Source: Mesotaenium endlicherianum (lineage: Eukaryota > Streptophyta > Zygnematophyceae > Zygnematales > Mesotaeniaceae). Taken from it: 64,000 bases of DNA. Location of the stretch: contig WELA01011368.1 of the NCBI GenBank assembly GCA_009602735.1, forward strand, positions 450,583 to 514,582. Reading direction: 5' to 3'. Shown one piece after another: positions 21,286 to 32,598 of the stretch. The notes under the pieces are model-generated. The model did not search any database and was not told the DNA's origin. It saw only the letters and a program-made list of their open reading frames with translations. Position 1 is the stretch's first letter. Every line of letters begins with the position of its first letter. Made by a program: the position numbers and the translations under genes.

Positions 21286-22198
21286 CTCCGGCATCGTGCT
21301 GGTCGAACTCTTCGCCGGCATCGCCACACGGCTGCTGGCGACGCTGCAGGCTGGCATCCCAGGTGCCGCTACGTCTACGTGGACCCTGATCCTGAGGCGC
21401 AGTAGGTCGCACGTCGGCAGATGGCCCTGTGCCACGAGCGCTTCCCGGACCTCTTTCTCGCGCTCGCATTCCGCCGCGCCCAGATGGACTAGCCTATGGA
21501 CATTCGCGACATCACCGCCAAGCATGTCACGCGCCTCGGGCCCGTCGACCTCATCATTGCAGGCTGGGAGTGCCAGGGCTTCTCTCGCGCAGGGCAGAGA
21601 CGCGCCCTCGGCGACCCTCGCACGGCCCTCTTCTGGCATCTCCTCCGCGTCCTCAACATGGTGGAAGATTGCCAGCCGCCCCACACGCTCGCATGGATCC
21701 TGGAGAACGTGGCAGCCCGCCACAATCATCGCGTCGACGTTCGCGCCAACTTTGCCCTCTGCAGGAGCTATGTCGAACGAGAGGCCGTCATCCACACGGC
21801 GCAGATTGGTTCCTTCGCGTACCGCGTACGCGCCTACTTCACCAACCTGGCAATGCCCGGCATGCTCGAGGCTTTGGCAGCCGCCCATCCGCGCCACACG
21901 CGCAATGTCGACTCCATCCTCGACCTTCCTCGCTTGGCACAGCGCGTCACTGCGCTGCCCCATCCCTTGCAGGCTCAGTGTGAGGTCCTTCGCGAGGTCA
22001 CTTGCGCGCTCCCCACATTTGTCAGCCGCTACGACAGCGACGCCTTTGTTGGCGCGCAGCGTGGGATGGTCATCGACCTCGAGACCGACATGTTCAACCG
22101 ACCTCGCCCGACGGAGATGGAGCGCGCCATGGGCTTCCCACCGCATCTCACGCAAATGGACGGCATCACTGAGGTCAACCGCATTAGCCTCTTGGGTT
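21286..22198 (+). pseudogene. Cytosine-5 DNA methyltransferase domain inside element A
   Basis: The ordered landmarks of a C5-type DNA methyltransferase are readable: the SAM-binding motif I (VLVELFAGIATRLLATLQAG, about 21294-21353), the cysteine-containing motif IV (GWECQGFSRAGQRR, about 21562), the ENV motif VI (WILENVAA, about 21694), the motif VIII region (QIGSFAYRVRAYF, about 21802) and the C-terminal motifs IX/X (RPTEMERAMGFP, about 22108; RISLLG at 22180). The domain lies between protease and RT. Enzymes of this fold methylate cytosine C5 using S-adenosylmethionine. The copy is a fossil; I make no claim that it is active. Closest known parallel: retrotransposon-borne methyltransferases in Klebsormidium nitens and dinoflagellates. 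Confidence 0.85.
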
Positions 22199-22219
22199 AG
22201 GCGATCGACGCCAACGTCC

Positions 22220-22765
22220 TCACTTGGCTTCTGTTGCAGACGCTTGTCCTAGCGCCTTGCTATGCGACAGCCCGCCACCCAGAGCTGCCGCGTCCCCCTG
22301 ATGCAATGGATGAGGACTCCGCCGATGATGACTGCCAGCCTCCGCCCAGCACTGCGTGGCTTTCTCAGCGTGAAGGGCTTGCCCCGCAGGCCCGCGTCTG
22401 CCATCGCTCTCCGCCACCCGCCCGTGCCGATTCTGGATCGCTGGGGGGGGGGAGGAGGCGAGGGGAGGCCTCACAGCGACCCAGGGAGTTCCGGTCGCCC
22501 TTTCTTTTTCCTCGCTCGCAACCTCAGCCAGGTGGTGCAGGGCAGCTGGCAGCAGCTGCCAAGGAAGAGGCATCCACCGCAGGCCGCGTGGAGACAACTG
22601 CGGGGCAGGGTGACACCCGCAGCGCCGCAGCTTCAGCCAGCGGCAGGGCAAGAGTCCCCAATTGCTGCGCCGGCATGAAAGCTAGGAGGGACTCTCATTG
22701 ACGCTCTGGCCACGCAGCTAACGACACTGCTGGACGGGAGACGCAGCGTCAGCTTTGCCAGCGGC
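22220..22765 (+). other. Element A linker between methyltransferase and RT
   Basis: Low-complexity, Pro/Gln/Ala-rich coding-like sequence with a G-run near 22441. No recognised domain. Probably a flexible polyprotein linker or protease cleavage region. Confidence 0.45.
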
Positions 22766-24086
22766 ATGCACAATCTTGGGCGCTACAAGGGAGACCCCAT
22801 GCGGATCCCTCTCACGTCCAAGGAGCCTATCTTCCTCGAGAAATACCGCTACAGTCACTTTGAGGACGGCTTGATTGGCGCACAGACAGGCAAGTTGGAG
22901 GACAGCCAGCTCATCAGGGAGTCTTCATCTCGCTACGCCGCGCCAACAGTCATGCCAGCCAAGAAGGATGCCTCGAACAACTGGTCCGAGAAGAGGTTGT
23001 GTGGTCACTATCGTCGGCTGAACGAGGTCACTGAGCAGGACAGGTACCCCATGTTGACTCCCGACGAGATCTTCGACGACATTGGCACGTGCACTTGGTT
23101 CTCAGTGCTGGACTTGCGCTAGAACTTCAACCAAATTCCCATCGCCGAGGAGGATCAGCACAAGATGGCGTTCTGGAGCACAGCGCCTCTACGAGTGGGT
23201 GGTGATGCCTTTTGGGTTGACGAACGCGCCGGCCACCTTTCAGAGGGTTGTGGATAAGGAGCTGGCAGGGCTGCCCTTTGCCAGGTGCTACATCGACGAC
23301 GTGCTTGTCTTCAGTGAGACGTTTGAGGAGCACGTGGCCCACATCACTGCCGTGTTGGATCGCTTGGAGGCCATTGGGCTCAAGTGCCACCCCGGCAAGT
23401 GCACCTTTGGGACTCGCGAGATGGAGTACCTCGGGCATCTGCTCTCTTTGAGTAGGCTGGCGCCATAGCTGGCCAAGATCTCAGCCATCACTGGCATTCC
23501 ACCGTCGACTGACCTATCGCAATTGCGAGCCTTTCTTGGCATCGCCAACTACTATCGGCGATTCGTGCCAGGGTTGGCCAAGCCGCTCAACGACTTGCTG
23601 CGGAAGGATGTTGCCTACGTGTGGGGTCTTGAGCAGCAGGCTGCCTTTGACAAGCTCAAGGAGTTGCTGGTGAGCTCGCCAGTGCTACGGCGACCCGACT
23701 ATGGGAAGCCCTTCATCCTCCACACCGACTGGTCGCAGGCAGGGCTGGGCGCAGTGCTGGTGCAGGAGCATGACGGCTTTGAGCATGTGGTGGCCTACGC
23801 CAGCCGCAACAACAACCGCGCCGAGAGCAATTATGGCTCCTAGGAGGGGGAGTGTCTGGCGGCAGTCTGGGCGATTGTGCACTTCAGGCACTACCTCTAC
23901 GGCACCCACTTCCACCGACCATCAGCCACTCAAGTGGCTTATGACGTCGGAGCGCTTGACAGGCAAGTACGCACGGTGGGCGCTCATTCTTCAGGAGTAC
24001 ACCTTCGACGTGCACCACCGCCCAGTGTCCACCAACATGGACGCCATTGGCCTCAGCCGCAACCCCCTACCCTCCTCAAGGGATGA
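22766..24086 (+). pseudogene. Element A reverse transcriptase and RNase H
   Basis: RT landmarks: [48 protein letters not shown] and the catalytic CYIDDVLVFSE at about 23287. The connection/RNase H region follows (AFLGIANYYRRFVPG, FILHTDWSQAGLGAVL, HQPLKWLMTSERLTG). The arrangement is Ty3/gypsy-like. Fossil with several breaks. Confidence 0.88.
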
Positions 24087-24291
24087 GTTGGTGGCGCGCC
24101 ACAACAAGGACGAGCCGGTGGCCTGGCACGCAGCGGCCTACTTGGCCTTCACTATGGATAGCGAGGTGCGGCCCGCCGGGCTCACGAGCCTTGACATGGT
24201 GACGGTCAACACACGGTGCTTGGCATTGGCAGCAGCAGAGGAGCAAGACAGCTGGCAGCGAGGGCCCGATGACGTTTAGGAGGATGCGCCG

Positions 24292-25530
24292 GTGCTGCAA
24301 TACGTCACCTCTAAGGTGATGGCCCCAGGCGTCTCTACGAGGGAGCGCGACCGCATCCTCAAGCGCAGCCGCGACTTCGTCTACATGAAGGGGCGCATGC
24401 GCCGAGTGATGGCCGACGGCTCTCACCTGGTGGTTCCTGAGCCTGCCATACGCAACCAGCTGGTGCGCCGTGTGCACGAGGCGTTGGGACACTTTGGTGT
24501 CAAGCGCACTCTCAGCCTCCTGCAGGCCGAGTATTGGTGGCACGGCATGACCAAAGTTGTGACCAAAGTCGTCACCAGCTGCACTCTCTGTGACCGTGTG
24601 CGCTCGAGCTTCACAGCGCGCGCCGTTGCTCTCAGCCCCCTTCCTATCCAGGGGTTGTTCTACAGGTGGTCGCTCGACTTGGCGGGAGAGCTGCCCAAGT
24701 CGCGCCGAGGCAACCTCTACGTCTTGGTGATGATCGAGCACATGTCCGAGTGGATCGAGCTCGTGCCGCTGCCCAGCAAGGCCAGCGAGGGGATCTCGCA
24801 AGCCTTCCTCAACCAGGTCCTCAGCCGCTTTGGTGGCTGCGCTGAGGTGCTGATTGACCAGGGCAAGGAGTTCCAGGGCAGCTTCCAGAAGTTGCTGGAG
24901 CGCATGATGATCGACCACCGCACCACTTCGCGCGATCACCTTCAGGCTGACGGCCTTGCAGAGCGCATGGTGCAAATCGTCAAGCTTGGGTTGCGGAAGT
25001 ACTACCTTGCCCACGACAGCACCCACTGGGACGACGCCCTCCCGTGGTTGGCTATGGGGTACAGGTTCAGTAAGCAGGCCTCCTTGGCCTCGCACTCTCC
25101 CCACTTTCTTCTCTACGGCCGCAAGCCAGTCCTGCTTGCCGCAGCCAGGACAGTGGCCGAGAACGTCTTGGACTTGGACAGTCTCGAGACATAAAGCGCT
25201 CTTATCGGGCAGCGTGCTCAGCTCTTTCAGCGCCTGATGCCCATGGCCATGGACAACCTCGGCATCGCTCAGCATCGCAATACACTGAGGTATGCCATCA
25301 CTCGTGGAGGAGCCTATCGTCCGGGGGTGTTGCAGTTTTCCGCAGGTGACTTCGTGTACCTGCGGCGCCAGACGAAGGACACCCTCGACACTAGCAGCTC
25401 ACCGGTCATCCTACGCGTCAAGCGCGTCTTGGCGTCAGGAGTACTGGAGCTGGAAGGCGCAGATGGCCGTCTTCACAAGGACCACACAAAGAACTGTGGA
25501 CCGTGCCACCTTCCTAACCTTGACTTGCAG
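24292..25530 (+). pseudogene. Element A integrase
   Basis: Zinc-binding HHCC module (VHEALGHFGVKRTL, CTLCDRV), then the catalytic core with its acidic residues (SLDLAGELPKS, VLIDQGKEF, DGLAERMVQIVK) and a C-terminal SH3-like region (FSAGDFVYLRRQT, VLELEGADGRLHKDH). A PHD finger follows directly. Fossil with few breaks. Confidence 0.87.
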
Positions 25531-25558
25531 GATCGTCCCCGCGACGCACGGCCGCCCA

Positions 25559-25713
25559 AAGACTGGGCGTGCCAGATCTGCCACAGTCCTGGGCAGGAGG
25601 CCAAGATGCTGCTGTGCGACAGCTGCAACCTCGGCTTCCATATCGGCTGCCTCAACCCATCGCTGGCGCGTGTGCCAATTGGAGATTGGTTCTGCAGTGG
25701 CTGCTTTGAGTTA
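25559..25713 (+). pseudogene. PHD finger at the C-terminus of the element A integrase
   Basis: A Cys4-His-Cys3 zinc-binding pattern is complete: CQIC, then CDSC, FHIGC and WFCSGC, with the conserved Trp two residues before the last Cys pair. The spacing is that of a PHD finger, a module that in other proteins reads the methylation state of the histone H3 tail. It is in frame with the integrase C-terminal region in the 25237-25752 frame and stands where chromoviruses carry a chromodomain. Targeting of integration to particular chromatin is inferred from that position. Confidence 0.88.
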
Positions 25714-25765
25714 GCCTTAGGCAGCGAGCTCAGCTCATCAGCTGGAGGCTGAGAGCTGGGGGGGG

Positions 25766-25901
25766 AATTAAATTATTTGACCCCTGAATAACTTTTTGGC
25801 CATAAAGCCATATGTATTATAGACTTCATTGCAGCAAATCCTGCTTGTCCTTAGTGCGTTCCTTTAATCATGTGGCGCACCCGACCTCGTAACGCACGAC
25901 A
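25766..25901 (-). repeat. 136-bp short repeat, copy 1 (between element A 3' end and its LTR)
   Basis: Closely matches 26913-27047. Read on the minus strand both copies start TGTCGTGCGTTACGAGG and end near ..GGGGTCAAATRATYTAATT. Copy 1 sits directly after a G-run that looks like a polypurine tract of element A, and directly before the right LTR of A. The start TGTCGTGCG is also the first base after the polypurine tract of element C, so this is probably the short LTR, or LTR start, of the C family. Confidence 0.7.
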
Positions 25902-25903
25902 GC

Positions 25904-26912
25904 TGTCATGATTTATTAAGTCGGAGTTGTCGTACCGCACCTAGCTATAGATGTGTGAACCATCAACCAAGGAGGACCAACTTTGCATTAACTTTACGCG
26001 TCCATGTGTTGACCTTTTCTAAATTTCCAAGTCACCAAAGTGTAGCGCGTCAAGTCACCTTCCGAATGGCACCGGTTTTGCGTCATTTAGTTAAGTATCG
26101 AGCAAGATAGGCGCGATTGAGTCCGCCCCACCTACCGGCCCCTAGCAGAAGTTCACCAAAGGCCAATGTGTGATTTGATGTGCCCAAGGGTCACATTGTT
26201 GGCTATTCGTGACTCCCTAAAGCCCTAGAGTTGTACGCACAAATTTGCAAGCTCCCTAGCACACATATCCTTTGCATTTACATAGTATAAGTGCATCATT
26301 GAGGCTATAACTTGGTGACTGTATCACCTACTCCTAGAGGAAGCTTCCTCAAGTTCCAGATCTACTTTTGAGGCGCTATCTAGGTAGAATCACCCAAGGT
26401 AAGCTCCACCAATGAGCGTCACATAGCATATTCTATGCACCTTGCTTTGGTTGGTTTGAGTTATGCTTAGCCTATAGGAGAGCTAGTACATGCCTTGTAC
26501 TCATCTGTGGACATAGGAGAGCCTCCTAGAGTGACTACATGCGTAATATCCGCCGCCTAGGCTGGCGGATTTACAGGAGTATAAAGCATTAGAGATGTCA
26601 CTAGTGAGACATCTTTTTAGAAGTCCATTACGCCAGTTGTAAGTCATGGAGATTATCAGTAAAGCTTACACTTTTATCTCTTGTGTTTTCAGGACCACTT
26701 AGTCATTCTCTTGTGAAGAGCAAGCCCTCCTGGCTTCCAGGCACTTGAAGAACTTCACAAGTGGTGAGCAAAGTCACAGCTTAACCCTCGCATGGGACTA
26801 CTCTTGAAGATCATGATGTGCTTCCAGTGATCTTTTGGGCCATACTTCATTAGTTCTTTTCCTACCAGTTTACAGTTTTGAGGTGCTCACTCTGGAGAGT
26901 ACACACTCCTTA
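25904..26912 (+). repeat. Right LTR of element A (~1 kb)
   Basis: Full-length match to 3875-4871. Flanked on both sides by copies of the 136-bp repeat rather than by a simple target duplication, which means its flanks do not match those of the left LTR. Confidence 0.85.
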
Positions 26913-27047
26913 ATTAGATCATTTGACCCCTGACTACCTTTTTGGCTATAAACCATATTTGATATAGACTTCATTGCAGCAATGCCTGCTTGTCCTCTGT
27001 GTGTTGCTTGTGCTCATGTGGCGCACCCGACCTCGTAACGCACGACA
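26913..27047 (-). repeat. 136-bp short repeat, copy 2 (3' LTR or LTR part of element C)
   Basis: On the minus strand it follows the purine tract GAGGAGGGGG and a short spacer, and opens with TGTCGTGCG, as a 3' LTR should. Only about 136 bp are shared with copy 1 before the sequence passes into the element A LTR, so either the LTR is very short or it has been cut. Confidence 0.6.
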
Positions 27048-30000
27048 TAACCGTACGTTAACCCCCTCCTCAAGACACGATGTCCTCGACGCGTTCTGCA
27101 GACAACGCCTCAACTTACTCTTACATTGAGTCAAGTTGGCCTCTGGCTCCCAAGTGTTGTCGTCCGCATGGTAGCCCTTCAACTTGACCAAATACTCTGT
27201 GACAAATCGTTGACCCCTCTTGACGCGTCGATCACCCACAATCACCTCCATTTCATACTCCAATACATCGTCAATCTTGATTGGTGGTGGCGGTGCACGT
27301 AGTCGTCCTGGATATGGTTCATGCGGGTCAACGTATGGCCGCAGGCAACTGACATGGAATAGATTATGTATACGCCAACCTGAAGGAAGTTCCAACTTGT
27401 AGGCCACTGGATTCACCTGCTTAAGCACCAAAAATGGACCTGTGAATCGTGCCTGCAGTTTTCTCTTGCCTGTGAAAGGTAGATCATCTGTTGACAAGAG
27501 TACTTTGTCACCCACATGGAATGTCGCTTCACTCCGGTGCTTGTTAGCATGCTTGACCTGCTCCTCCTGTACCTTTCGAATGGACGTCTTGGCCATCGTC
27601 CAAGTCTTGGCCATTGGCTCCATAAATGCTTGTGTAGTAGGCACGTGAGTCTCCATAGCCTTCTCTAGCTATGCATAATATACTTCTCCTGGATGATATA
27701 CTTCTCTCCCATAAACCATAGCAAATGATGAGTGCTTCGTGGATCCCTGCATGCTGTTGTTGTAGGCAAACTCCAACCCTGGCAGCTTCTTGTCCCACTC
27801 TGAAGGGTCTTCCATAGTAGAACTCTTGAGCACCTCTTGCAGAGTCCTGTTGAGCCTCTCACTCTGCCGGTCCGTCTGAGGATGATGGGGAGTGCTCATA
27901 CTCAGCTTGGTCCCCATCAAAGTTAACAATGACCGCCAAAAGTTGCTAGTAAACCTTGGATCCCGATTTGAAACGATCACCTTCCGCAACCCATGTTGAA
28001 AGGGGCAGAGTGCCCTAGTGGAAGCGTAGTGACTCACGAGGAACAAAGCTAGTTGCAATCATACTCAAGAGTGCAGCGGCATATTGCTAAGAAAGCTTAG
28101 GAAAATTACTTGACATTTTGAGTGGCAAGAAATTGCTCACAAATGATGTAGGATGAAAGGCCTTGTCATTACAAACCCGTAGGAATTTACAGAAGTGAAA
28201 ACTCATGAGAAACAAAGAACTTATGCCTATTTATAATTTTCTGCCTAAGTGCTCCCCTCTAGGAGGAAGCTACGGATTTTCCTAAGTGTTCGTCAAATCG
28301 TCCCTTCCAGAATATTCGTGAGTAAGCCAGATCAGTCTAATCTGACGTGTCGAGCCGAATTGACGTCCACATACATGCATCGACATTACTAGAATATTCT
28401 ATCTTAGACGCGCTAGGCTAAACCGAAACTTCTAGGTAAATCGACCTAGTCGGCACTCCGCGTTAGCCGAACTTACGTGAAGGTTCGAGTTCATTCTAAC
28501 GGGCCAGATCGCTCGACGCTGTCGGTCAGCACGACGGTCGCGCTCACCGCGAATTAAGGACAGTCGTCAACCGACCTCAAAACTAATTAAACTTCGGAAA
28601 TCCGTAACTCTCTCAATACTTGACCAAATTCGATGAACTTTATATCAAAATGACCACAAAAATGCACTCTACATGAATGTACAGTCAAAACATAATTTTA
28701 TGTAACTCAAAAATGCACTTTACAAATCTATGACCTTACACATGTAGCCTGAAATATGATCAAAGGATAGCCGTGCCACATCTGCTGCCATAGAAGTCTC
28801 CTTCATGGGAATGAAGTGAGCCATCTTGCTGAGTCTGTCAGACACAATCCATACTGCATCGTGCCCTTGACCACGGATTCGCAAAGATGTGATGAAGTCC
28901 ATAGCGAACTGCTCCCAAGGATACTCTGGTATAGGGAGGGACTGCAAGGTACCTCCCTTCTTCTGATTTGGCGTCTTGTTCCGCTGGCACGCATCGCAAC
29001 TCCTGATCCACTCCTCAATGTCCTTGTCCATATTTCTCGAATGGAACTCCCGCTTCAACACCCTTGCCGTCTTCTTGCTTCCAAAGTGTCCAGCATATAA
29101 GCAATCATGATGCTCCGCAAGTAGTACGTCTTGTAGCTCCTTGACGTCAGGTACCACCACTCTCTTGGAATGACCATAATACCATATGTCGTCCTCCTTT
29201 TGCATACTTGAGTTGGACTCAGCTGCTCTATTATCAGCAAACTTTGGGTCCTCCTCATAACCTTCCACAAGCTTCTCCTTGAAGTCCATACTCTTCTTGA
29301 TGTCTGAGACCGCTGCAATGTCGCACCTTCTAGACAAAGCGTCTGCAGGGTTGATCTTCCCAAGTAAGTACTCAATCATGTGGTCGAACTGCTGCAGAAA
29401 CTCCATCCACCTTGCTTGTCATAGTGTCAACGTTGCCTGCGTCATAAACTTTTCTAAGCTCTTGTGGTCGGTACCTTCCGGCCGTCCACATAACATCGCC
29501 AAATTCTCAAAGCCTGGATAATAGCCAACATCTCCTGCTCGTGTGCCGCATTATTCTGCTCAGCAGGACTCAACTTCCTGCTCACATACGCCACATGTTG
29601 CAATCTTTTTCCTTGGTCCTGATGAAGAATGGCTCCTACTGCAAAGTTTGATGCGTCTGTGATGATGGTGAAAGGAAGCTCTGATCTTGTAATTGCCAAC
29701 ACAGGTGCTTGTGTCATCAACTCCTTAATCTTCTTAAAGGCTTGCTGTTCCTTATCACCCCATAGCCACTTCTCCTGCTTCTTCAACATGTCCATGAGCG
29801 GTGCACACACCTTGGCAAATCCTTCAATGAAGCGTCGATAATAATTCGCCATGCCGAGGAAGCTCCTGAGTTGATGAATATCAGCAGGTACCGGCCAATC
29901 TCTGACTGCTTGCACCTTCTTCTGCTCCACCTTGACTCCTAAAGCTCCCACTACGTGCCCAAGAAACTTGACCTCCTTGAGACAGAAGTCGCACTTGCTC

Positions 30001-30860
30001 ATCTTCCCATATAGCTTCTGATCTCTCAAGACCTCGAACACCTTCCTCAGATGCTCCACATACTCTTTCAAGGTCTTCGAATAGATCAGGATGTCGTCCA
30101 AAAATACCACCACAAATTGGTCCAAGTAGGGTTGGAAGATGCTGTTCATGAGTCTCATGAATGTAGCAAGTGCATTAGTCAACCCAAAAGGCATGACTGT
30201 GAACTCGAACAAATTATAACGAGTTCAGATAGCAGTCTTGTGAACGTCTCATTCCGCAATCCGTACCTAGTGATAGCCACTCCTCAAATCGATGTTCAAG
30301 AAATACTTCGCCCCGACAAGCCTGTCAATCAACTCATCCACTCGCAAAAGTGGGTATCTATTCTTGATGGTAATCTTGTTGAGCACCCGGTAGTCGACAC
30401 ACATCCTCATAGTCCCATCCTTTTCTTCACAAATAGGACTGGCGCAGCAAATGGAGACTCGCTTGTTTGGATGAATCCTTTCTCCAACAACTCTGTCAGC
30501 TGCTTCTTCAGTTCATCCAACTCCGCATGCGATTGTCGATAGGCGGGTCTCATCGGTGGCTTGCTACCTTCTTCCAGCTCAATCTTGTGCTCCATAGCTC
30601 TTTGTGGAGGTAATCCTGCAGGTAACTCCTCAAGAAATACGCACTTGAACTCCTCCAACAGCGCCTTAATTTGGGCAGGCATCTCAGCAGGCCTTTTCTT
30701 CTCTTGAGCAGTTGGGCTCTGCTTCTTCTAAGCAAGGGGATTTAAACACCACTACTTGCTCCTCCGACGCTGTACATTTGCCCAGGCTTTTAGGATTCAC
30801 GCTTGCTCCATCTGATGACCTGGCCAGGGCCACCAAAATAAGGAGCAAATGTGATTTATT
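27048..30860 (-). mobile_element. Element C: chromovirus-type Ty3/gypsy, minus strand
   Basis: Read on the minus strand: RT (30682-29454; [50 protein letters not shown]), RNase H ([16 protein letters not shown]), integrase zinc region and core (29406-28746 and 28058-27669; CDACQRNK, AMDFITSL, VSNRDPRFTSNFWR), integrase C-terminus and a chromodomain at about 27260-27130 (FVTEYLVKLKGYHADDNTWE). A polypurine tract lies at about 27075. No gag and no 5' LTR are seen, so it is 5'-truncated near 30860. It is split by a solo LTR at 27997-28740. Broken in several places. Confidence 0.88.
27997..28740 (+). repeat. Solo LTR (744 bp) of the TGAAAGGGGC family, inserted in element C
   Basis: Begins TGAAAGGGGCAGAG, ends CTATGACCTTACA, and is flanked by the perfect 5-bp target duplication CATGT (27992-27996 and 28741-28745). 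Highly similar to 61214-61955. Solo LTRs with intact duplications arise by recombination between the two LTRs of one insertion. Confidence 0.93.
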
Positions 30861-31379
30861 TAAGGGTGGCGATGAATTCTGAGGTCATGCTGTCAGTAAG
30901 GAAGGCATAAGTGTTGATCCTATGATGGTCGAGACCATTAGGGACTGGCCTGTACCTCAATCTGTCTCAAAAGTTAGATCCTTCCTTGGGTTGGCTAACT
31001 ATCATAGGAGATATATTGAAAATTACTCCACTAAGGCCAGTAAACTGACAGAACTTACTAAAAAGGACATAGGCTATGTGCGAGGGGAAGAGCAGCAAGC
31101 TGCCTTCCAGACCCTTAAAGATGTCCTATGTTCTGCCCCTGTTCTCCTCGTATATGACCCCAACAAACTTGGAAGGTGGTTACTGACGCTTCCGACTTCG
31201 CCATGAATGCTATTTTGTTACAGCCTGCTCACAAAACCACAAAGGATGGTAAGGTTAAGGAAGAATGGCATCCTGTGCTGTACGAGTCTATGAAGTCCAA
31301 TCCAGCTGAGATTGATTGTTCTGTGCATGATAAAGAGTTGTTAATTATCATTCATGTTTTCAAACAGTGGAGAGCATAC

Positions 31380-31739
31380 TGTTGAAAATCTTTGTCTGCC
31401 ATTGCTTACTCATTCTATAGCAAGGCAAACACTTCACTTGCAGCTCATTCCCAACACATATAAGCATGCACACAAAACCAAGAGGAGCACTCTCTTTCTC
31501 GGGGCTTAACTCTTTCTTACTTCAGTGTAACTTTACAAAGCTTCCTTACCCCTCTATATTCACAATGGCGGCTGCTAACCTACCTCGAACTAATTGACAG
31601 TCCCAGTCATCAAATGCCCTACACATTGACACTCTCAACCATCATCAACTGGACTCGACCGACCACACACTTCAGTCAACCTCCACACATGTGAACGCAC
31701 GTGCTAAGCGAATAGAGCTAGGACTACTTATTTTCTACG
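31380..31739 (-). repeat. Copia F 3' LTR
   Basis: 360 bp, starting TGTTGAAAATC in plus-strand reading. It pairs with 35006-35365. Confidence 0.93.
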
Positions 31740-31977
31740 CTCCCTCTCAGTCCTAATCTATTTGCTCACTACTTCTTTTAGTCCTAACATCTCAGAACAC
31801 CACTGGTGCTCTACTCTAGGAGCAGCCTTAGTCAAAGAATCAGCCACCATCTTATCAGTTCTGATATATTTGAACTCTACACTTCCATCAAGTACACACT
31901 CTACAATTATGATACTGAATGTCTATGTGCTTACTCCTAGCATGCTCAACAGGATTCTTCCCTAAGTCAATGCAGCT

Positions 31978-32577
31978 CTAACTGTCACTCAAAATAACCG
32001 TGGGCTTTATCTGCTCATAGCCCAGGTCCTCCAAAAGCCTTCTCAGCCACAATGCCTCTCTAACTGCCTGTGAAGCTGCCATGTACTCTGCCTCCATAGA
32101 CGTTACAGCCACCACCTTTTGTCTCTCACTCTTCCAGGTCACAGCACCTTTAGCCAAAGAAAATGCATAACCTGTTGTGGACCTCCGAGTGTCTACGTCT
32201 CCTCCCCTGTCAGCATCACCGCACCCTTCTAGTGTCACACTTTCACTTCCTCCTAAGTGCAACCATAGGTTTGGTGTCCCCTTCAGATATCTCTGTATCC
32301 TCTTCATAGCCTCCCAGTGTGCAGGATTCTCCATAAATTGGCTAACTATCCCTACAACGTTAGCAATATCAGGACGTGTGCACACCATCAGGTACATAAT
32401 GCTGCCTGCAACCTTCCTCGTCGGCACCTGAGACATCATCTCCCATTCATGCTGATCCTTAGCACACATGCTCGAGCTCAGCTTGTGCTTAGGATCAAGG
32501 GGCACATTGACAAGCTTACAGCCCATCATATCGAACCTCTCTATTACTGTATGTAGGTATGCCGGCTGACCCAGCAT
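31978..32577 (-). pseudogene. Copia F RT end and RNase H
   Basis: Minus-strand frame with the copia RNase H landmarks: RKVAGSIMYLMVCTRPDIAN, a DADRGGDVDTRRSTTGYAF segment and KVVAVTSMEAEYMAASQAVR. The end VILSDS lies close to the 3' LTR. Confidence 0.85.
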
Positions 32578-32598
32578 TACAGTCCTCTTGGTCCTGTC

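Larger units (their letters stand above)
3875..26912 (+). mobile_element. Element A: Ty3/gypsy retrotransposon carrying a DNA methyltransferase and a PHD finger
   Basis: Order of parts: left LTR 3875-4871, gag 4921-5877, then (after a nested insertion 5878-17449) a Pro/Ala-rich segment 17450-18820, aspartic protease 18885-19235, unrecognised spacer 19240-21280, cytosine-5 DNA methyltransferase 21286-22198, RT 22800-23475, RNase H 23480-24085, integrase 24290-25530, PHD finger 25559-25713, right LTR 25904-26912. Integrase after RNase H places it in Ty3/gypsy. GC content and codon use are clearly higher than in the nested elements. It is an old, broken copy with roughly ten breaks. A partial second copy lies at 50691-53384 on the minus strand, which supports the LTR-gag-Pro/Ala order as a real family feature. 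Confidence 0.85.

Noticed and set aside
21259-22155. 298-codon frame on the minus strand
   Set aside because: Antisense shadow of the methyltransferase domain.
24076-25275. 399-codon frame on the minus strand
   Set aside because: Antisense of the element A integrase; no independent domain, and explained by GC-rich codon bias on the sense strand.
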